A stretch of 64,000 nt of DNA from Aquaticitalea lipolytica (GCF_014641635.1 NZ_BMIC01000001.1:1370641-1434640); one strand, 5' to 3'. Numbered from the stretch's first letter, positions 26,144 to 35,637 are shown. Numbers and translations: made by a program. Notes: a model not told the origin generated them from the sequence alone.

Positions 26144-27082
26144 ATGCAATTAGAAACTTACATAAGCGATTTATTATACCGTTACGACTGTGTAGCGATA
26201 CCAGAATTTGGTGCTTTTTTAACCAATCGTGTGTCTGCAAAAGTACACGAAACTACAAATTCTTTTTATCCTCCAAAAAAAGTATTGTCTTTTAACGAGC
26301 AATTACAGCATAACGATGGATTACTATCTAGTTATATTGCTGAGGTTGAAAAAATTCCTTATGAAGTTGCTGTTCAGAAAATTAGCAAACATGTTAAGTC
26401 GATAAAATCATATTTAGTTGAAGGTGAAACTATCACTTTTCAAAATATTGGTGATTTGATGCTAAATAATGAAGGTAAAATTATTTTTGAGCCTTCTTAT
26501 CATATCAATTACTTAACAGATGCTTTCGGACTTACTCAATTTGTTTCTCCTTCTGTTAGCAGAGAAGCTCACAAAGAAAAGGTAGAGGCTATTGAAAAAG
26601 TAATTCCTTTAACAATTACTCCTGAGAAACGTAAATCTCGTCCTTATCTTAAGTATGCTGCTATAGCTGTAGTAGCTTTAACACTTGGTGGTTTTGCAGC
26701 TTCTAATTATTATGTTAATCAAATTGAATCTCAAAATAAAATAGCACAAGAAAAAGCAAACGAGCAATTAGATACTAAAGTGCAAGAAGCTACTTTTGTA
26801 ATTAGCAACCCTTTGCCAGCTGCAACTTTAACTGTAGATAAGCAAGTTGGTATTTACCATATTGTTGCTGGTGCTTATCGAGTAGAAGCTAATTCAGATA
26901 AAAAAGTAAAGCAATTGCAAGATTTAGGTTTCAAGGCTAGAACTATTGGTGAGAATAAATATGGTCTTCATGAAGTTGTTTATTCAACTTTTGATACTGC
27001 TGAAGAAGCTTTAAAAGAATTACGCCAAATACGTATTAATCATAATCCTGATGCTTGGCTACTAGTTAAAGAATTAAATTAA
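26144..27082 (+). CDS. HU (CCDC81-type)/SPOR domain membrane protein
   Basis: A 312-residue protein of a layout common in Bacteroidota. The N-terminal 125 residues form two CCDC81-like HU domains (YISDLLYRYDCVAIPEFGAFL and YLVEGETITFQNIGDLML). One membrane helix lies near residues 168-187 (LKYAAIAVVALTLGGFAAS). The C-terminal SPOR domain (IYHIVAGAYRVEANSDKKVKQ to WLLVKEL) binds denuded peptidoglycan glycans at division sites. So a cytoplasmic HU part is joined through the membrane to a periplasmic cell-wall reader. A start at 26099 is possible but lies upstream of the -7 motif. It diverges from dprA and precedes the thioesterase. Confidence 0.88.
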   Translation: MQLETYISDLLYRYDCVAIPEFGAFLTNRVSAKVHETTNSFYPPKKVLSFNEQLQHNDGLLSSYIAEVEKIPYEVAVQKISKHVKSIKSYLVEGETITFQNIGDLMLNNEGKIIFEPSYHINYLTDAFGLTQFVSPSVSREAHKEKVEAIEKVIPLTITPEKRKSRPYLKYAAIAVVALTLGGFAASNYYVNQIESQNKIAQEKANEQLDTKVQEATFVISNPLPAATLTVDKQVGIYHIVAGAYRVEANSDKKVKQLQDLGFKARTIGENKYGLHEVVYSTFDTAEEALKELRQIRINHNPDAWLLVKELN

Positions 27083-27114
27083 TTGTTTTCTTTCTTTAAT
27101 TTTTAAAAGCAACT

Positions 27115-27122
27115 TACCTTTG
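27115..27122 (+). promoter_or_regulatory. -7 element of the thioesterase gene
   Basis: TACCTTTG, an exact TAnnTTTG match identical to the trpS -7 element, 22 bases before the ATG at 27145. The nearest upstream TTG is 29 bases away, longer than usual. Confidence 0.5.
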
Positions 27123-27144
27123 CACTTCATTAAATTAATGACAG

Positions 27145-27654
27145 ATGCAAGCAAAAACTCCAGAACAATCTAAAACCATAATGACCGACTTGGTATTACC
27201 AAGCGAAACTAACCCGTTAAACAACTTATTTGGTGGTGAGTTATTAGCTCGTATGGACAGATGTGCTAGTATTGCAGCACGTCGCCATTCGCGTCGTATA
27301 GTGGTAACAGCTTCTGTAAACCATGTTGCCTTTAATCGTTCTGTCCCATTAGGAAGTGTTGTAACTGTTGAGGCTAAAGTTTCTAGAGCTTTTAAGACCT
27401 CTATGGAAGTGTTTATTGATGTTTGGATAGAAGATAGAGAATCTGGCTTAAGAGATAAGGCTAATGAGGCCATTTATACCTTTGTTGCTGTAGATGAAAC
27501 AGGTCGCCCAACAACTGTTCCAGAAATTAATCCAGAAACCGAATTAGAACAACAACGATATGCTGCTGCTTTACGTCGTAAACAATTAAGTTTAGTTTTA
27601 GCAGGTAAAATGAAACCTAACGAAGCTACTGAATTAAAAGCGTTGTTTTCTTAA
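27145..27654 (+). CDS. Acyl-CoA thioesterase (YciA/BFIT-like hotdog)
   Basis: A 169-residue single hotdog-fold enzyme that hydrolyses acyl-CoA to free acid and CoA. The family segment NPLNNLFGGELLARMDRCASIAA carries the hotdog helix and active-site region (N, GG, and D), followed by VVTASVNHVAFNRSVPLGSVV, the substrate-binding beta strand. The length agrees with YciA-type hexamers. Chain-length preference is not visible. It has its own -7 element and is followed 49 bases later by a small lipoprotein gene. Confidence 0.88.
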   Translation: MQAKTPEQSKTIMTDLVLPSETNPLNNLFGGELLARMDRCASIAARRHSRRIVVTASVNHVAFNRSVPLGSVVTVEAKVSRAFKTSMEVFIDVWIEDRESGLRDKANEAIYTFVAVDETGRPTTVPEINPETELEQQRYAAALRRKQLSLVLAGKMKPNEATELKALFS

Positions 27655-27703
27655 TAATTAAACTTTTAAACTTTTTTTTAGTCTTATAGTAAATCCCAAA
27701 GCT

Positions 27704-27916
27704 ATGAGAGTACTAATAATATTACTTGGAATACTATTTACTATGAACATTACTTCTTGTAGAAGTAGAGTAGTAGTTTCAAATCCTAATGTTAAAGTAA
27801 TTACTGTTGCCCCTAAAAATCATAAAGTAGTTTATTTAAAAGGTAAACGTTATTATTTTTGGAATGGTAATTACCACAAAAAAACTCGAAAAGGATACGT
27901 TATCGTAAGACTGTAA
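27704..27916 (+). CDS. Small basic lipoprotein, function unknown
   Basis: A 70-residue predicted exported protein: signal peptide MRVLIILLGILFTMNITSC with a lipobox-like ITSC (Cys19), then about 50 residues that are very basic and rich in Tyr and Trp (KRYYFWNGNYHKKTRKG). Similar small proteins with a YYFWNGxYY-type motif are found in Bacteroidota but have no known role. It is on the same strand as the thioesterase and ends flush with the convergent EnvC-like gene, leaving no intergenic bases. Confidence 0.65.
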   Translation: MRVLIILLGILFTMNITSCRSRVVVSNPNVKVITVAPKNHKVVYLKGKRYYFWNGNYHKKTRKGYVIVRL

Positions 27917-29191
27917 TTACATTTTATAAATCCAGCCTGAAGGGTCTTGGTATTCTGAGTTTTTTGAGTCTACTTTATAAATACTAAAACTTAAAATAGT
28001 TTCGCCATTAGACGATGTAAACACTTCACCAATCACTTGTTTTGTGCTCACCTTATCGCCTTTTTTTACATATACTTTTGATAAGTTTTTATAAACAGTA
28101 AAATAATTACCATGCTCAATTAGAACTGCTGGATTACTATTTTTAATTGCAATTACCGCACTTACAGTTCCTTCAAATACCACTCGCACTTTAGAGCCTT
28201 CTTCGGTTGCTATACGAACACCATTACTCTTTATTGTTAAAGATGGGTCTATTGGTGATGGTTGTGTGCCAAATCGAGTTTTTACTATCCCTTTCTCTAC
28301 AGGCCAAGAAAATTTACCTTTATTAGATTCGAAATTAGCAGCCAAAATTTTAGCTTCTGGAGTTAATGCAAAACCAGATGACGATGCTTTAGTTTCTTTT
28401 GTATTTGTGTTTCCGTTTTTATTGGCTTCCGCCAAAGCTTTTCTGTTAGCCTCTGCAATAGCTTCTCTAATTAAACGCTCAATCTCTCTATCGATTTTAT
28501 CGACTTCTTGTTGTTTTGTTTTAATCTGCGAAGTGTATTTACTTAAGTCTTTTTTAATAGAAGCAACTAAGGCTTGGTGTTCTTTCATGTCTTCTTCAAG
28601 TTTGGCTTTTGCAAGTCTATTCTCTTGAATAAGTCTGTCTTTATCTTTCTTTTGTTGAAGTAATGATGTGTTAAGTTCTTGTAATTTTTGAGTTTTATTC
28701 TTTATTTCTTCGCCTTGTTGCTCTTGGTACTTTGTGTATTGTCTGATATACTGTAAACGCTTATAGGCTTGTTTAAAATTTTCTGATGACAATAAAAACA
28801 TAACTCTGCTTTGCTCAGATTTACTTTTATAAGACTTTACCACCATTGCTGCATAATCTTCTTTAAGATCTTTTAATTGATCTCTAAGGTGAGAAATTTC
28901 TTTTTGGTTAGTGTTAATTTCTCTGCTTAATAAATTAGCCTGATCGTTAGTGACTTTTATTAAATTTTGACGCACTTTAACTTTGTAATTTAAATCTTCA
29001 ACAACAGTTACAATCGATTTCTCCTTTTTCTTATTAGATGAAATTAGCTGGTTATATTGATTGATTTCTTTTAGTATTTCTTGTCGTCTTTCCTCTAGCT
29101 CTTGTTGTTTTTTACTTTGAGCATTAGTGTTTAAAATACACAAAAGAAGGAGTGTAATTAAACTAAAATATGTTGGTTTGGTAAATTTCAT
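27917..29191 (-). CDS. EnvC-like murein hydrolase activator (degenerate M23)
   Basis: A 424-residue periplasmic protein: signal peptide (to about residue 24, LCILNTNAQ), a long coiled coil (about 25-250, KKQQELEERRQEILKEI onward), and a C-terminal LytM/M23 domain. The catalytic residues are lost: where active enzymes have HxxxD and HLHFE it has SNGVRIA and ILSFSIYK, with only LIEHG left. This matches EnvC/NlpD proteins, which do not cut peptidoglycan but activate amidases at division. It is the last gene of the envelope operon 34459 to 27917. Confidence 0.87.
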   Translation of the reverse strand: MKFTKPTYFSLITLLLLCILNTNAQSKKQQELEERRQEILKEINQYNQLISSNKKKEKSIVTVVEDLNYKVKVRQNLIKVTNDQANLLSREINTNQKEISHLRDQLKDLKEDYAAMVVKSYKSKSEQSRVMFLLSSENFKQAYKRLQYIRQYTKYQEQQGEEIKNKTQKLQELNTSLLQQKKDKDRLIQENRLAKAKLEEDMKEHQALVASIKKDLSKYTSQIKTKQQEVDKIDREIERLIREAIAEANRKALAEANKNGNTNTKETKASSSGFALTPEAKILAANFESNKGKFSWPVEKGIVKTRFGTQPSPIDPSLTIKSNGVRIATEEGSKVRVVFEGTVSAVIAIKNSNPAVLIEHGNYFTVYKNLSKVYVKKGDKVSTKQVIGEVFTSSNGETILSFSIYKVDSKNSEYQDPSGWIYKM

Positions 29192-29277
29192 GTGTTAATA
29201 TTTATTGTTTTTTAAATGGTCACATGGAACATCCTTATTATCATATCGTTTTGAGTTTAAAATTAGATATTGATGTT

Positions 29278-30051
29278 TCATTTAAAAGTAATTTCTTTAT
29301 AGTTTGAAGGAATTGAAAATGGGAAACGTAATTTTTCGTTAAGACTTACTGATTTAAATTCTAAATCGATTAGTATTTCTTCGTTGTCTTCAACTGCAAT
29401 TATATTTATTATTTCTGGCACAATTTGTTTATCTACCAATTGATATGATTTATAGTCTATTTCTAAAAATCGTTTCTCTAAAGGCTGAGCTAATTGTTGT
29501 GAATCTAGTTTAAAATGCCCAGGATTTAATAAATAAAAGATTTCGAAAAGGGTATTTTGATCTTCTGGTGATAAGATGTATGAAGCTTCATTATTAGACA
29601 CTACATGTTTTTGTTCTTTTAAGTCGAATAGTGTTTCACCTAATAACAAATTCTGAACTTTTGTAAAATCTAATTCGGTTCCTAATAACTCACTTAATAA
29701 CGAAAAATCGCCATCAAAGTATACATTCTCCCAATTATTGTAATAACTTACTTTGTCTGGAGTTATCATTACTTTTGCAACAGATAATGGAGCGCTTAAC
29801 CAGATGATTTTATCTTTCTCCATTCGTAGATTTACAGAAACACCATTAGATTTATTGTTTTCTGTATAATCTATTTTTACTCTTGCTTGTAGAGTTCTAA
29901 ACTTTGCTGTTTGTTTATGATTATCATTAATTAATTGCTTTGCAGTTATACCTTCTTTTATTGACCCAGAAGATGTTAAGCTTTTAGCTGATTTGCAGCC
30001 AACTAAAGAAGTAACTATGAATAATAATAAAAGCGTTTTTAATAACTTCAT
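29278..30051 (-). CDS. DUF4292 lipoprotein
   Basis: A 257-residue lipoprotein with lipobox LVGC (Cys19) of the DUF4292 family. The fold resembles LolA/LolB-like lipoprotein carriers (LRMEKDKIIWLSAPLSVAKVMITPDKVSYYNNW), so a role in carrying hydrophobic molecules through the periplasm is possible but unproven. It lies between the TPR protein and the EnvC-like gene, an order conserved in this phylum. Confidence 0.82.
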   Translation of the reverse strand: MKLLKTLLLLFIVTSLVGCKSAKSLTSSGSIKEGITAKQLINDNHKQTAKFRTLQARVKIDYTENNKSNGVSVNLRMEKDKIIWLSAPLSVAKVMITPDKVSYYNNWENVYFDGDFSLLSELLGTELDFTKVQNLLLGETLFDLKEQKHVVSNNEASYILSPEDQNTLFEIFYLLNPGHFKLDSQQLAQPLEKRFLEIDYKSYQLVDKQIVPEIINIIAVEDNEEILIDLEFKSVSLNEKLRFPFSIPSNYKEITFK

Positions 30052-30092
30052 AATCTTAGAAGATTCATATAATTAAAATGTTTTTTAGACAC

Positions 30093-31457
30093 TTATTGTT
30101 GTTGTTTTATTAATGCTTCGGCCTTTTTAGTAAACGCTTCTGATTTGGTAATATTATTGTTGAGTTTATGAGCAAGGCTTAATTGTGTGTAAAAATCTGC
30201 TTCCATTTTAGCATCATCAATAACATAATCTAAACCTGTTTCCAAACTTTCTATTGCTTTTTTAGGTTGTTTTAACTTGTTATTTGCTACGCCATTAATG
30301 AGATATAATATTGGTTGCGCAGGAAACAACTCAATGGTTTCTTTGCTTTTTGCAACCACCTTATCATCCATATTTAAATCAAGTTGAAGCAATAAAACAT
30401 CTTTAATAATAGCAAAGTTTTTAGTGTCTTGTTTTAATGCTTCTTCAAAATATTGAAGTGCTTTTGGCTTATCGTTAAGCTTTAAATAATACTGTCCTAA
30501 CTCTGTAAGTGTTTTGGTGCTTTTATCTGTGTCAATAAGCGCTGTGATTTCTATTAAATCTTTTTCGTATTCAGGATTTTTAGATACAAAATTAACAAAG
30601 TCGTTAAACACCTTTGCTTTAGCATCTGGGTTTATTTCTGGGCTTTGAAGCACAGTTTTCATAGATAGTATAGCGTTTTTTGGCTCATTAGCATCTAGGT
30701 AAAACTTATACAACGCTAAATGCACCAATCTAGATTCTGGATGAATTTTTAATAACTCTTTTGCTGTTTCAAAAGCTTTTTTTGTATCTCCTGTTTCGCT
30801 ATATCTGTAAATGAGATTTAAATAATTAGTTTCATTACCTGGATTTGCTTTTACGCGCTCTTCAAGATTTTCTATTCTATCATCATCATTCCCAGTAAGG
30901 TTATAAATCTCATTTCTTAAGTAATCTCTATCTTGGTTTACACCAAACTCTGCATCTAGATCATCTAAAATTTTGAGTGCGTCTTTATATTTTTTTGCTT
31001 TGATGTATAATGAAGCTAAATCTTGTCTGTAATCTGGGTGATATTTAACAAGTTGCTTAACTGTTTTTATTGCTTTATCTGTATCATTTTGAAGATTATA
31101 TACTTCATACAACTGATCTAAATACCATTCATTTTCAGGCTCTTTAGAAGTTGCTTTTTTTAGAGCATCTTCAGCAGCTCCAAAATTTTTGAGTGCTATA
31201 TAATTTTTACCCAACTCATAATACACAACTGTTTTAGAGTTGTCGAGTTTTTCGCATTTTAAAAGCGCATCGATAGCCCTTTGATGATTTTCAATTCCTG
31301 ATTGTTTTAGAGCTTCAAAAAAATTCTCTTGAAACATGTCTTCAACATCGCCAAGGTCGTCGTTTGGACGTTTATTAAAATCGACCTGAGCATAATTCAC
31401 CTGAGGAATGATTAGTATTCCTAAAAGAAGAATTACAATGTTAAGCTTTCTTTTCAA
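30093..31457 (-). CDS. Exported TPR repeat protein
   Basis: A 454-residue protein with a signal peptide (cleaved after about residue 23, PQVNYAQ) and many tetratricopeptide repeats over most of its length (for example YYELGKNYIALKNFGAAEDAL and LGQYYLKLNDKPKALQYFEEAL). TPR arrays serve as protein-binding scaffolds; the partner is not known. The start codon is TTG at 31457 since no ATG fits the signal peptide. It lies in the envelope operon between the nucleotidyltransferase and DUF4292 genes. Confidence 0.85.
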   Translation of the reverse strand: MKRKLNIVILLLGILIIPQVNYAQVDFNKRPNDDLGDVEDMFQENFFEALKQSGIENHQRAIDALLKCEKLDNSKTVVYYELGKNYIALKNFGAAEDALKKATSKEPENEWYLDQLYEVYNLQNDTDKAIKTVKQLVKYHPDYRQDLASLYIKAKKYKDALKILDDLDAEFGVNQDRDYLRNEIYNLTGNDDDRIENLEERVKANPGNETNYLNLIYRYSETGDTKKAFETAKELLKIHPESRLVHLALYKFYLDANEPKNAILSMKTVLQSPEINPDAKAKVFNDFVNFVSKNPEYEKDLIEITALIDTDKSTKTLTELGQYYLKLNDKPKALQYFEEALKQDTKNFAIIKDVLLLQLDLNMDDKVVAKSKETIELFPAQPILYLINGVANNKLKQPKKAIESLETGLDYVIDDAKMEADFYTQLSLAHKLNNNITKSEAFTKKAEALIKQQQ

Positions 31458-31526
31458 TGTGATTAATTATAAAAACAACTGTAATTAAGTTTAAAATATT
31501 CCATTTTTTAAGGGAATGGACAAAAA

Positions 31527-32546
31527 CTATTCCAATACTGAATAATCGCCAATACTTACAGTTTTAAAATTACCATCGTATTGTACATGATTACCAATCA
31601 TTGCTTGGTCTAAATTAGTATTTTTAATTGTGTTTTGGCTTTGTATTAGGCTATTTTTAACGATTACATTACTTAAAGTACAGTCATTACCAATAGATAC
31701 ATTTGGGCCAACTGTAGAATTGTTTAACACCACGTTTTCACCAATAAAGCAAGGTTCAATAATTTTTGAGTTGTTTAATTTTACTGTTGATGCTATCATT
31801 TGTTCTTCTCCATCAGCTTTTAAAAACCCTAGCATACGTGTGTTAGTTTCGACAGTTACTGCTTTGTTTCCACAATCCATCCACTCACTAACTTCACCTG
31901 TTTTAAATATTTTTCCTTTTGCCATCATGCCTTTAATACCATCATTAATTTGATATTCTCCACCATTAACTATATTATTATCTAAAACGTGCTGCAGCTC
32001 ATTTTTAAGAACGTTTACATCTTTAAAGTAGTATATGCCAATAACTGCTAAATCGCTAACAAAATCTTTAGGTTTTTCAACCAGTTCAATAATTTCATTT
32101 TTCTCATTTAACTTAACCACTCCATAAGCTTCAGGTTGGTCAACTTGTTTTACCCAAATAACTGCATCAGCTTCTGGATCTAGATTAAAGTTTGCTCTAA
32201 TTAATGTGTCTGCATATGCTATTACTGCTGGTCCAGATAAAGATTCTTTTGCACACATAATGGCATGACCTGTACCTAGAGGTTGGTCTTGACGATATAT
32301 AGATGCTTTTGCACCAAGGTTTTCTGCTAATTTTGTTAAGCTATTAACTACATCATCACCAAAAAATGCTGGATCGCCAAGAATAAAGGCTATTTCTTCA
32401 ATTGGTTGATTAAGAACCTTTACAATGTCTTTTACAAGTCTATGTACAATAGGCTCGCCTGCAACAGGAATTAATGGTTTTGGTGTTGTTAATGTATGTG
32501 GACGAAGACGAGAACCTCGTCCTGCCATTGGTACTATTATTTTCAT
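31527..32546 (-). CDS. Sugar-1-phosphate nucleotidyltransferase
   Basis: A 339-residue enzyme that joins a sugar 1-phosphate to a nucleotide, giving an activated sugar for LPS or capsule. The N-terminal GT-A-like domain has the signature MAGRGSRLRPHTLTTPKPL with catalytic Arg and Lys, and GTGHAIMCA. The C-terminal part has left-handed beta-helix hexapeptides (VVLNNSTVGPNVSIGN). The sugar and base are not certain: glucose-1-phosphate thymidylyl- or uridylyltransferase, or GDP-mannose type, are all possible. It is in one operon with the flippase and dut. Confidence 0.85.
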   Translation of the reverse strand: MKIIVPMAGRGSRLRPHTLTTPKPLIPVAGEPIVHRLVKDIVKVLNQPIEEIAFILGDPAFFGDDVVNSLTKLAENLGAKASIYRQDQPLGTGHAIMCAKESLSGPAVIAYADTLIRANFNLDPEADAVIWVKQVDQPEAYGVVKLNEKNEIIELVEKPKDFVSDLAVIGIYYFKDVNVLKNELQHVLDNNIVNGGEYQINDGIKGMMAKGKIFKTGEVSEWMDCGNKAVTVETNTRMLGFLKADGEEQMIASTVKLNNSKIIEPCFIGENVVLNNSTVGPNVSIGNDCTLSNVIVKNSLIQSQNTIKNTNLDQAMIGNHVQYDGNFKTVSIGDYSVLE

Positions 32547-32595
32547 TGAAATTTATATTTTGGTTTCTTCAAAAGTAGAAAATCCATTTATAGTT

Positions 32596-33030
32596 TTATT
32601 TTGTTCCTGTACTTCCAAAACCACCTTCTCCACGAGAGGTTTCCGAGAGTTGTTCTGCTTCAATCCATTCTGCACGTTCATGTTTTGCAATAACAAGCTG
32701 CGCAATACGCTCACCATTATTAACTACAAAGTCTTCATTAGACAGATTAACTAAAATAACACCTATTTCACCTCTATAATCAGCATCAATAGTTCCTGGA
32801 GCGTTTAAAACTGTTATTCCCTTTTTTGCCGCTAAGCCACTTCGCGGTCTTACTTGGGCTTCATATCCTATTGGAAGCTCAATAAATAAACCTGTTCCAA
32901 CAATACTTCTTTCAAGAGGTTTTAAAATTCTTGATTCTGATAAACTTGCGCGTAAATCCATTCCTGCTGAAGCTATGGTTTCATAGTTTGGCAATGCATG
33001 GTTTGACTTATTGATAATTTTAATATTCAT
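32596..33030 (-). CDS. dut: dUTP diphosphatase
   Basis: A 144-residue trimeric dUTPase that keeps uracil out of DNA and makes dUMP for thymidylate synthesis. All five motifs are present: AGMDLRA (1), RPRSGLA (2), [11 protein letters not shown] (3), RIAQLVI (4) and the P-loop-like [10 protein letters not shown] (5). It sits one base after the flippase gene and 49 bases before the nucleotidyltransferase gene. Confidence 0.97.
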   Translation of the reverse strand: MNIKIINKSNHALPNYETIASAGMDLRASLSESRILKPLERSIVGTGLFIELPIGYEAQVRPRSGLAAKKGITVLNAPGTIDADYRGEIGVILVNLSNEDFVVNNGERIAQLVIAKHERAEWIEAEQLSETSRGEGGFGSTGTK

Positions 33031-33031
33031 T

Positions 33032-34459
33032 CTATTTTTTTAATAACTGTTTTATTTCATTTCTTTCTAATAAGAAAATAATAGTCAAAAATACTAAAAC
33101 TAAAACTGTACTTATGAAGTAATCTTCATTAAAAAAGTAATACGATACAGCCGAAATAATTGTTGAGAAAACTAAATAGCCTGAAATTCTAAATATGTCA
33201 TAAGGTACAGGATAATACTTTTTGCCCATTTGATAAGAGATTAGCATCATGCTTCCATAAGCTAAAAGTGTTGCCCAAGCTGAAGCCATAAACCCTATTT
33301 TTGGAATCATAACATAGTTAAAAATAATAGTTACTATTGCTCCAACTATTGAAATATACATTCCATATCGTGTCTTATCGGTAAGTTTATACCAGATTGC
33401 CAAATTGAAATAAATTCCTAAGCATAAATTTGCAAGTAATACAATAGGTACAATGTCTATAGCAATCCAGTACGATTCGTCTCTAACTATTAATTCTTTA
33501 AAAAGGTTTAAGTATACAACAGTAAAAACAAACATTAAGCTTCCAAGAATTACAAAGTATTTCATAATTCTGGCATACGTTTCTTTTGCATTTAGCTCTT
33601 TGGCATGATTGAAAAAGAAAGGTTCTGCTCCTAACCTAAATGCTTGAATAAAAATAGTCATAAACACTGCTATCTTATAACAACCACTATAAGCGCCATT
33701 AATATCTTTTCCAAGCATCTCAGGTAATAACCACTTGTCAAAATTTTCATTTATAACATACGCTAAACCAGCCACCATTATAGGCCAACCATAATTTAAT
33801 AGTTGTTTAAAAATAGTTATGCTAAACTGCAGTTTTGTTTTGAAAAAATATGGAGATAATAGCAAAAGTGTAATAATGCTCGCTACAAGATTAGACACAA
33901 ATATATACTTGACTAAGTCGTTACTATCATAATTGGGAAAGTTTAAAGCAAACCTTGGGATTGCCCAAAGAAAAAAGAAGTTTAGAGCAACGTATACTAA
34001 AATATTAGATAATTTAATTGCTGTAAACTTTATTGGTCTTCCAGTAGCTCTTAAATATGCAAAAGGAGCTACCACAAGAGCATCTAAAACTAAAACTCCT
34101 ATTAATAAATTAAAATATGTTTGATTTAAATTTACTAAAGCCGCTAATTGTTCATTAAATAAAACCACTATTAGTAAAAACACAATAGTTGTAACTGTTA
34201 AACTTATTAGCGTAGTAGAAAACACCTTGCCCTTCTCTTCGCTTTTACTAAAAAACCTAAAAAAAGCCGTTTCCATTCCGTAGGTTAAAAGCACATTAAA
34301 AAATGCTGCATACACATAAAATGTGGTGTTATCTGAATAACTTGCCGTTTCTAATGTGTCTGTGTGAAGTGGTACTAAAATAAAATTCATTAGTCGTGGC
34401 AATACAGTTGCCAAACCATAAATAATTGTATCCTTAAAGAAGGTTTTTATTGTACCCAA
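33032..34459 (-). CDS. Polysaccharide flippase (MATE/MVF-type, Wzx-like)
   Basis: A 475-residue polytopic membrane protein with about 12-14 helices, of the oligosaccharide flippase superfamily with a polysaccharide synthesis C-terminal domain. The start region [21 protein letters not shown] is typical of this family. It moves lipid-linked sugar units across the inner membrane. It starts with TTG at 34459; no nearby ATG is in frame. It heads the minus-strand envelope operon, although it is about 19 kb from the main polysaccharide locus. Confidence 0.87.
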   Translation of the reverse strand: MGTIKTFFKDTIIYGLATVLPRLMNFILVPLHTDTLETASYSDNTTFYVYAAFFNVLLTYGMETAFFRFFSKSEEKGKVFSTTLISLTVTTIVFLLIVVLFNEQLAALVNLNQTYFNLLIGVLVLDALVVAPFAYLRATGRPIKFTAIKLSNILVYVALNFFFLWAIPRFALNFPNYDSNDLVKYIFVSNLVASIITLLLLSPYFFKTKLQFSITIFKQLLNYGWPIMVAGLAYVINENFDKWLLPEMLGKDINGAYSGCYKIAVFMTIFIQAFRLGAEPFFFNHAKELNAKETYARIMKYFVILGSLMFVFTVVYLNLFKELIVRDESYWIAIDIVPIVLLANLCLGIYFNLAIWYKLTDKTRYGMYISIVGAIVTIIFNYVMIPKIGFMASAWATLLAYGSMMLISYQMGKKYYPVPYDIFRISGYLVFSTIISAVSYYFFNEDYFISTVLVLVFLTIIFLLERNEIKQLLKK

Positions 34460-34478
34460 GAGTTGTTTTTTGTTATGC

Positions 34479-34486
34479 TAAATATA
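34479..34486 (-). promoter_or_regulatory. -7 element of the flippase-dut operon
   Basis: Minus-strand TATATTTA (TAnnTTTR), 19 bases before the TTG start at 34459. No clear -33 TTG. Confidence 0.4.
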
Positions 34487-34517
34487 CAGTTTTATAAACC
34501 TATATGCAATGCATAAT

Positions 34518-35027
34518 TTATTGTTTGTCTGGGCGAGCACTTGGGTAGTGTTCTGGTTGAATTTCAACTATATTTTCAATTTTATAGTACTGTGTTTTGT
34601 TTCCGTTTTTATAACTGATAACGCATTCATTCTCTTTAAGTTTAAAAGGAATTTTCGTGGTTTTTTTTGGAAGTGCGTTACCATACTCTTCTTGAGCATT
34701 ACCACTCATTATTATGTCTGTTTTCTGGTTAAATTCAGTTCTAAAATATGCTACATATATAATTTTTTCACCTCCTTTACGCTGCATTTTAGCCACTTTG
34801 TCACGAAAATACACTGAGTCTAACTGAATAGTATTAGGTAGCTCTGATGGTGTTGAAATAAATAAATTTATTCCAGATCCTCCTCCTTGTACTCCCGCAA
34901 CCCAACTTTGACAATATACTTCATCAAACACTATTGGTGCTGCTTTTTGTAACTTCTGGGCTGATGAGCAATTCGTAAAACTAATTAAGATAATTATACT
35001 AAAGACTAATGTTGTAAAAGCTTTCAT
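34518..35027 (-). CDS. Exported lipoprotein, paralog of the 35126 gene
   Basis: A 169-residue predicted lipoprotein (signal peptide with SFTNC, Cys20). The longer frame starting at 35078 adds 17 codons without signal-peptide character, so the ATG at 35027 is used. The mature part shares with its neighbour the pattern VYxQxWxAGxxGGGxGINxF, a DSVYFRDKVAKMQ block, and the ending FKLKENECVISYKNGNKTQ YYKI. The two genes are therefore tandem paralogs. Function is unknown. Confidence 0.75.
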   Translation of the reverse strand: MKAFTTLVFSIIILISFTNCSSAQKLQKAAPIVFDEVYCQSWVAGVQGGGSGINLFISTPSELPNTIQLDSVYFRDKVAKMQRKGGEKIIYVAYFRTEFNQKTDIIMSGNAQEEYGNALPKKTTKIPFKLKENECVISYKNGNKTQYYKIENIVEIQPEHYPSARPDKQ

Positions 35028-35078
35028 TATATGGCAATTTATTGTTCTATAAAGATAATAAATCAAATAGTGTTCCAT

Positions 35079-35104
35079 AAAAAAAGCCTTACTAAAAGTA
35101 AGGC
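35079..35104 (-). terminator. Terminator between the two paralogous lipoprotein genes
   Basis: GCCTTACT and AGTAAGGC with a 3-base loop, followed on the minus strand by seven T's. It lies 22 bases after the stop of the upstream paralog, so the paralogs are separate transcripts. Confidence 0.85.
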
Positions 35105-35125
35105 CCTAATAAAACTTTAGTGCTT

Positions 35126-35611
35126 TTATTCTATGTCTACAGTTACTACTCTAGATGGAGGACCATTTTCATAGTAAATACCTTCTCGTTCTGTAACATT
35201 TACAATTTTAAAATATTTAGTTTCACCATCTTCAATATAGCTAATCACACATTCATTACCAGATAATTTAAATGGATATTTAACCGCTTTGGTTATTGGT
35301 GTAGAATCGTATGGAGATCTGTTTTTTAAAATTGCAGAATACATTGATCTTTCTTTAGTAAGCTTGCCTTTTAGGTTTCTAAAAAACACACTATCTACAA
35401 CTACTTTGTTGTTACTGTTAAGATTAGGGAAGTAAATATTAATTCCTGTACCACCAACTTTAATTCCTGCATACCATTCTTGAAAGTAAACACGATCTAA
35501 TTGCAAAGTTGTTTTTTCTTGTAATTTATACTTTGTGCTAGAACACTGATATGTGCTCATAACAGCAATAGTAAAAAAGAGTAAGTAGGTTACTTTTTTT
35601 ATTGTTTTCAT
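35126..35611 (-). CDS. Exported protein, paralog of the 34518 gene
   Basis: A 161-residue exported protein. The signal peptide ends near STYQC (Cys23), a poor lipobox, so lipidation is uncertain. It shares VYFQEWYAGIKVGGTGINIYF, VDSVFFRNLKGKL and FKLSGNECVISYIEDGETK with the next gene downstream. It has its own -7 element and terminator. I do not recognise the family. Confidence 0.75.
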   Translation of the reverse strand: MKTIKKVTYLLFFTIAVMSTYQCSSTKYKLQEKTTLQLDRVYFQEWYAGIKVGGTGINIYFPNLNSNNKVVVDSVFFRNLKGKLTKERSMYSAILKNRSPYDSTPITKAVKYPFKLSGNECVISYIEDGETKYFKIVNVTEREGIYYENGPPSRVVTVDIE

Positions 35612-35637
35612 TTGGTAATTGGTTAAGATTTGGACTC

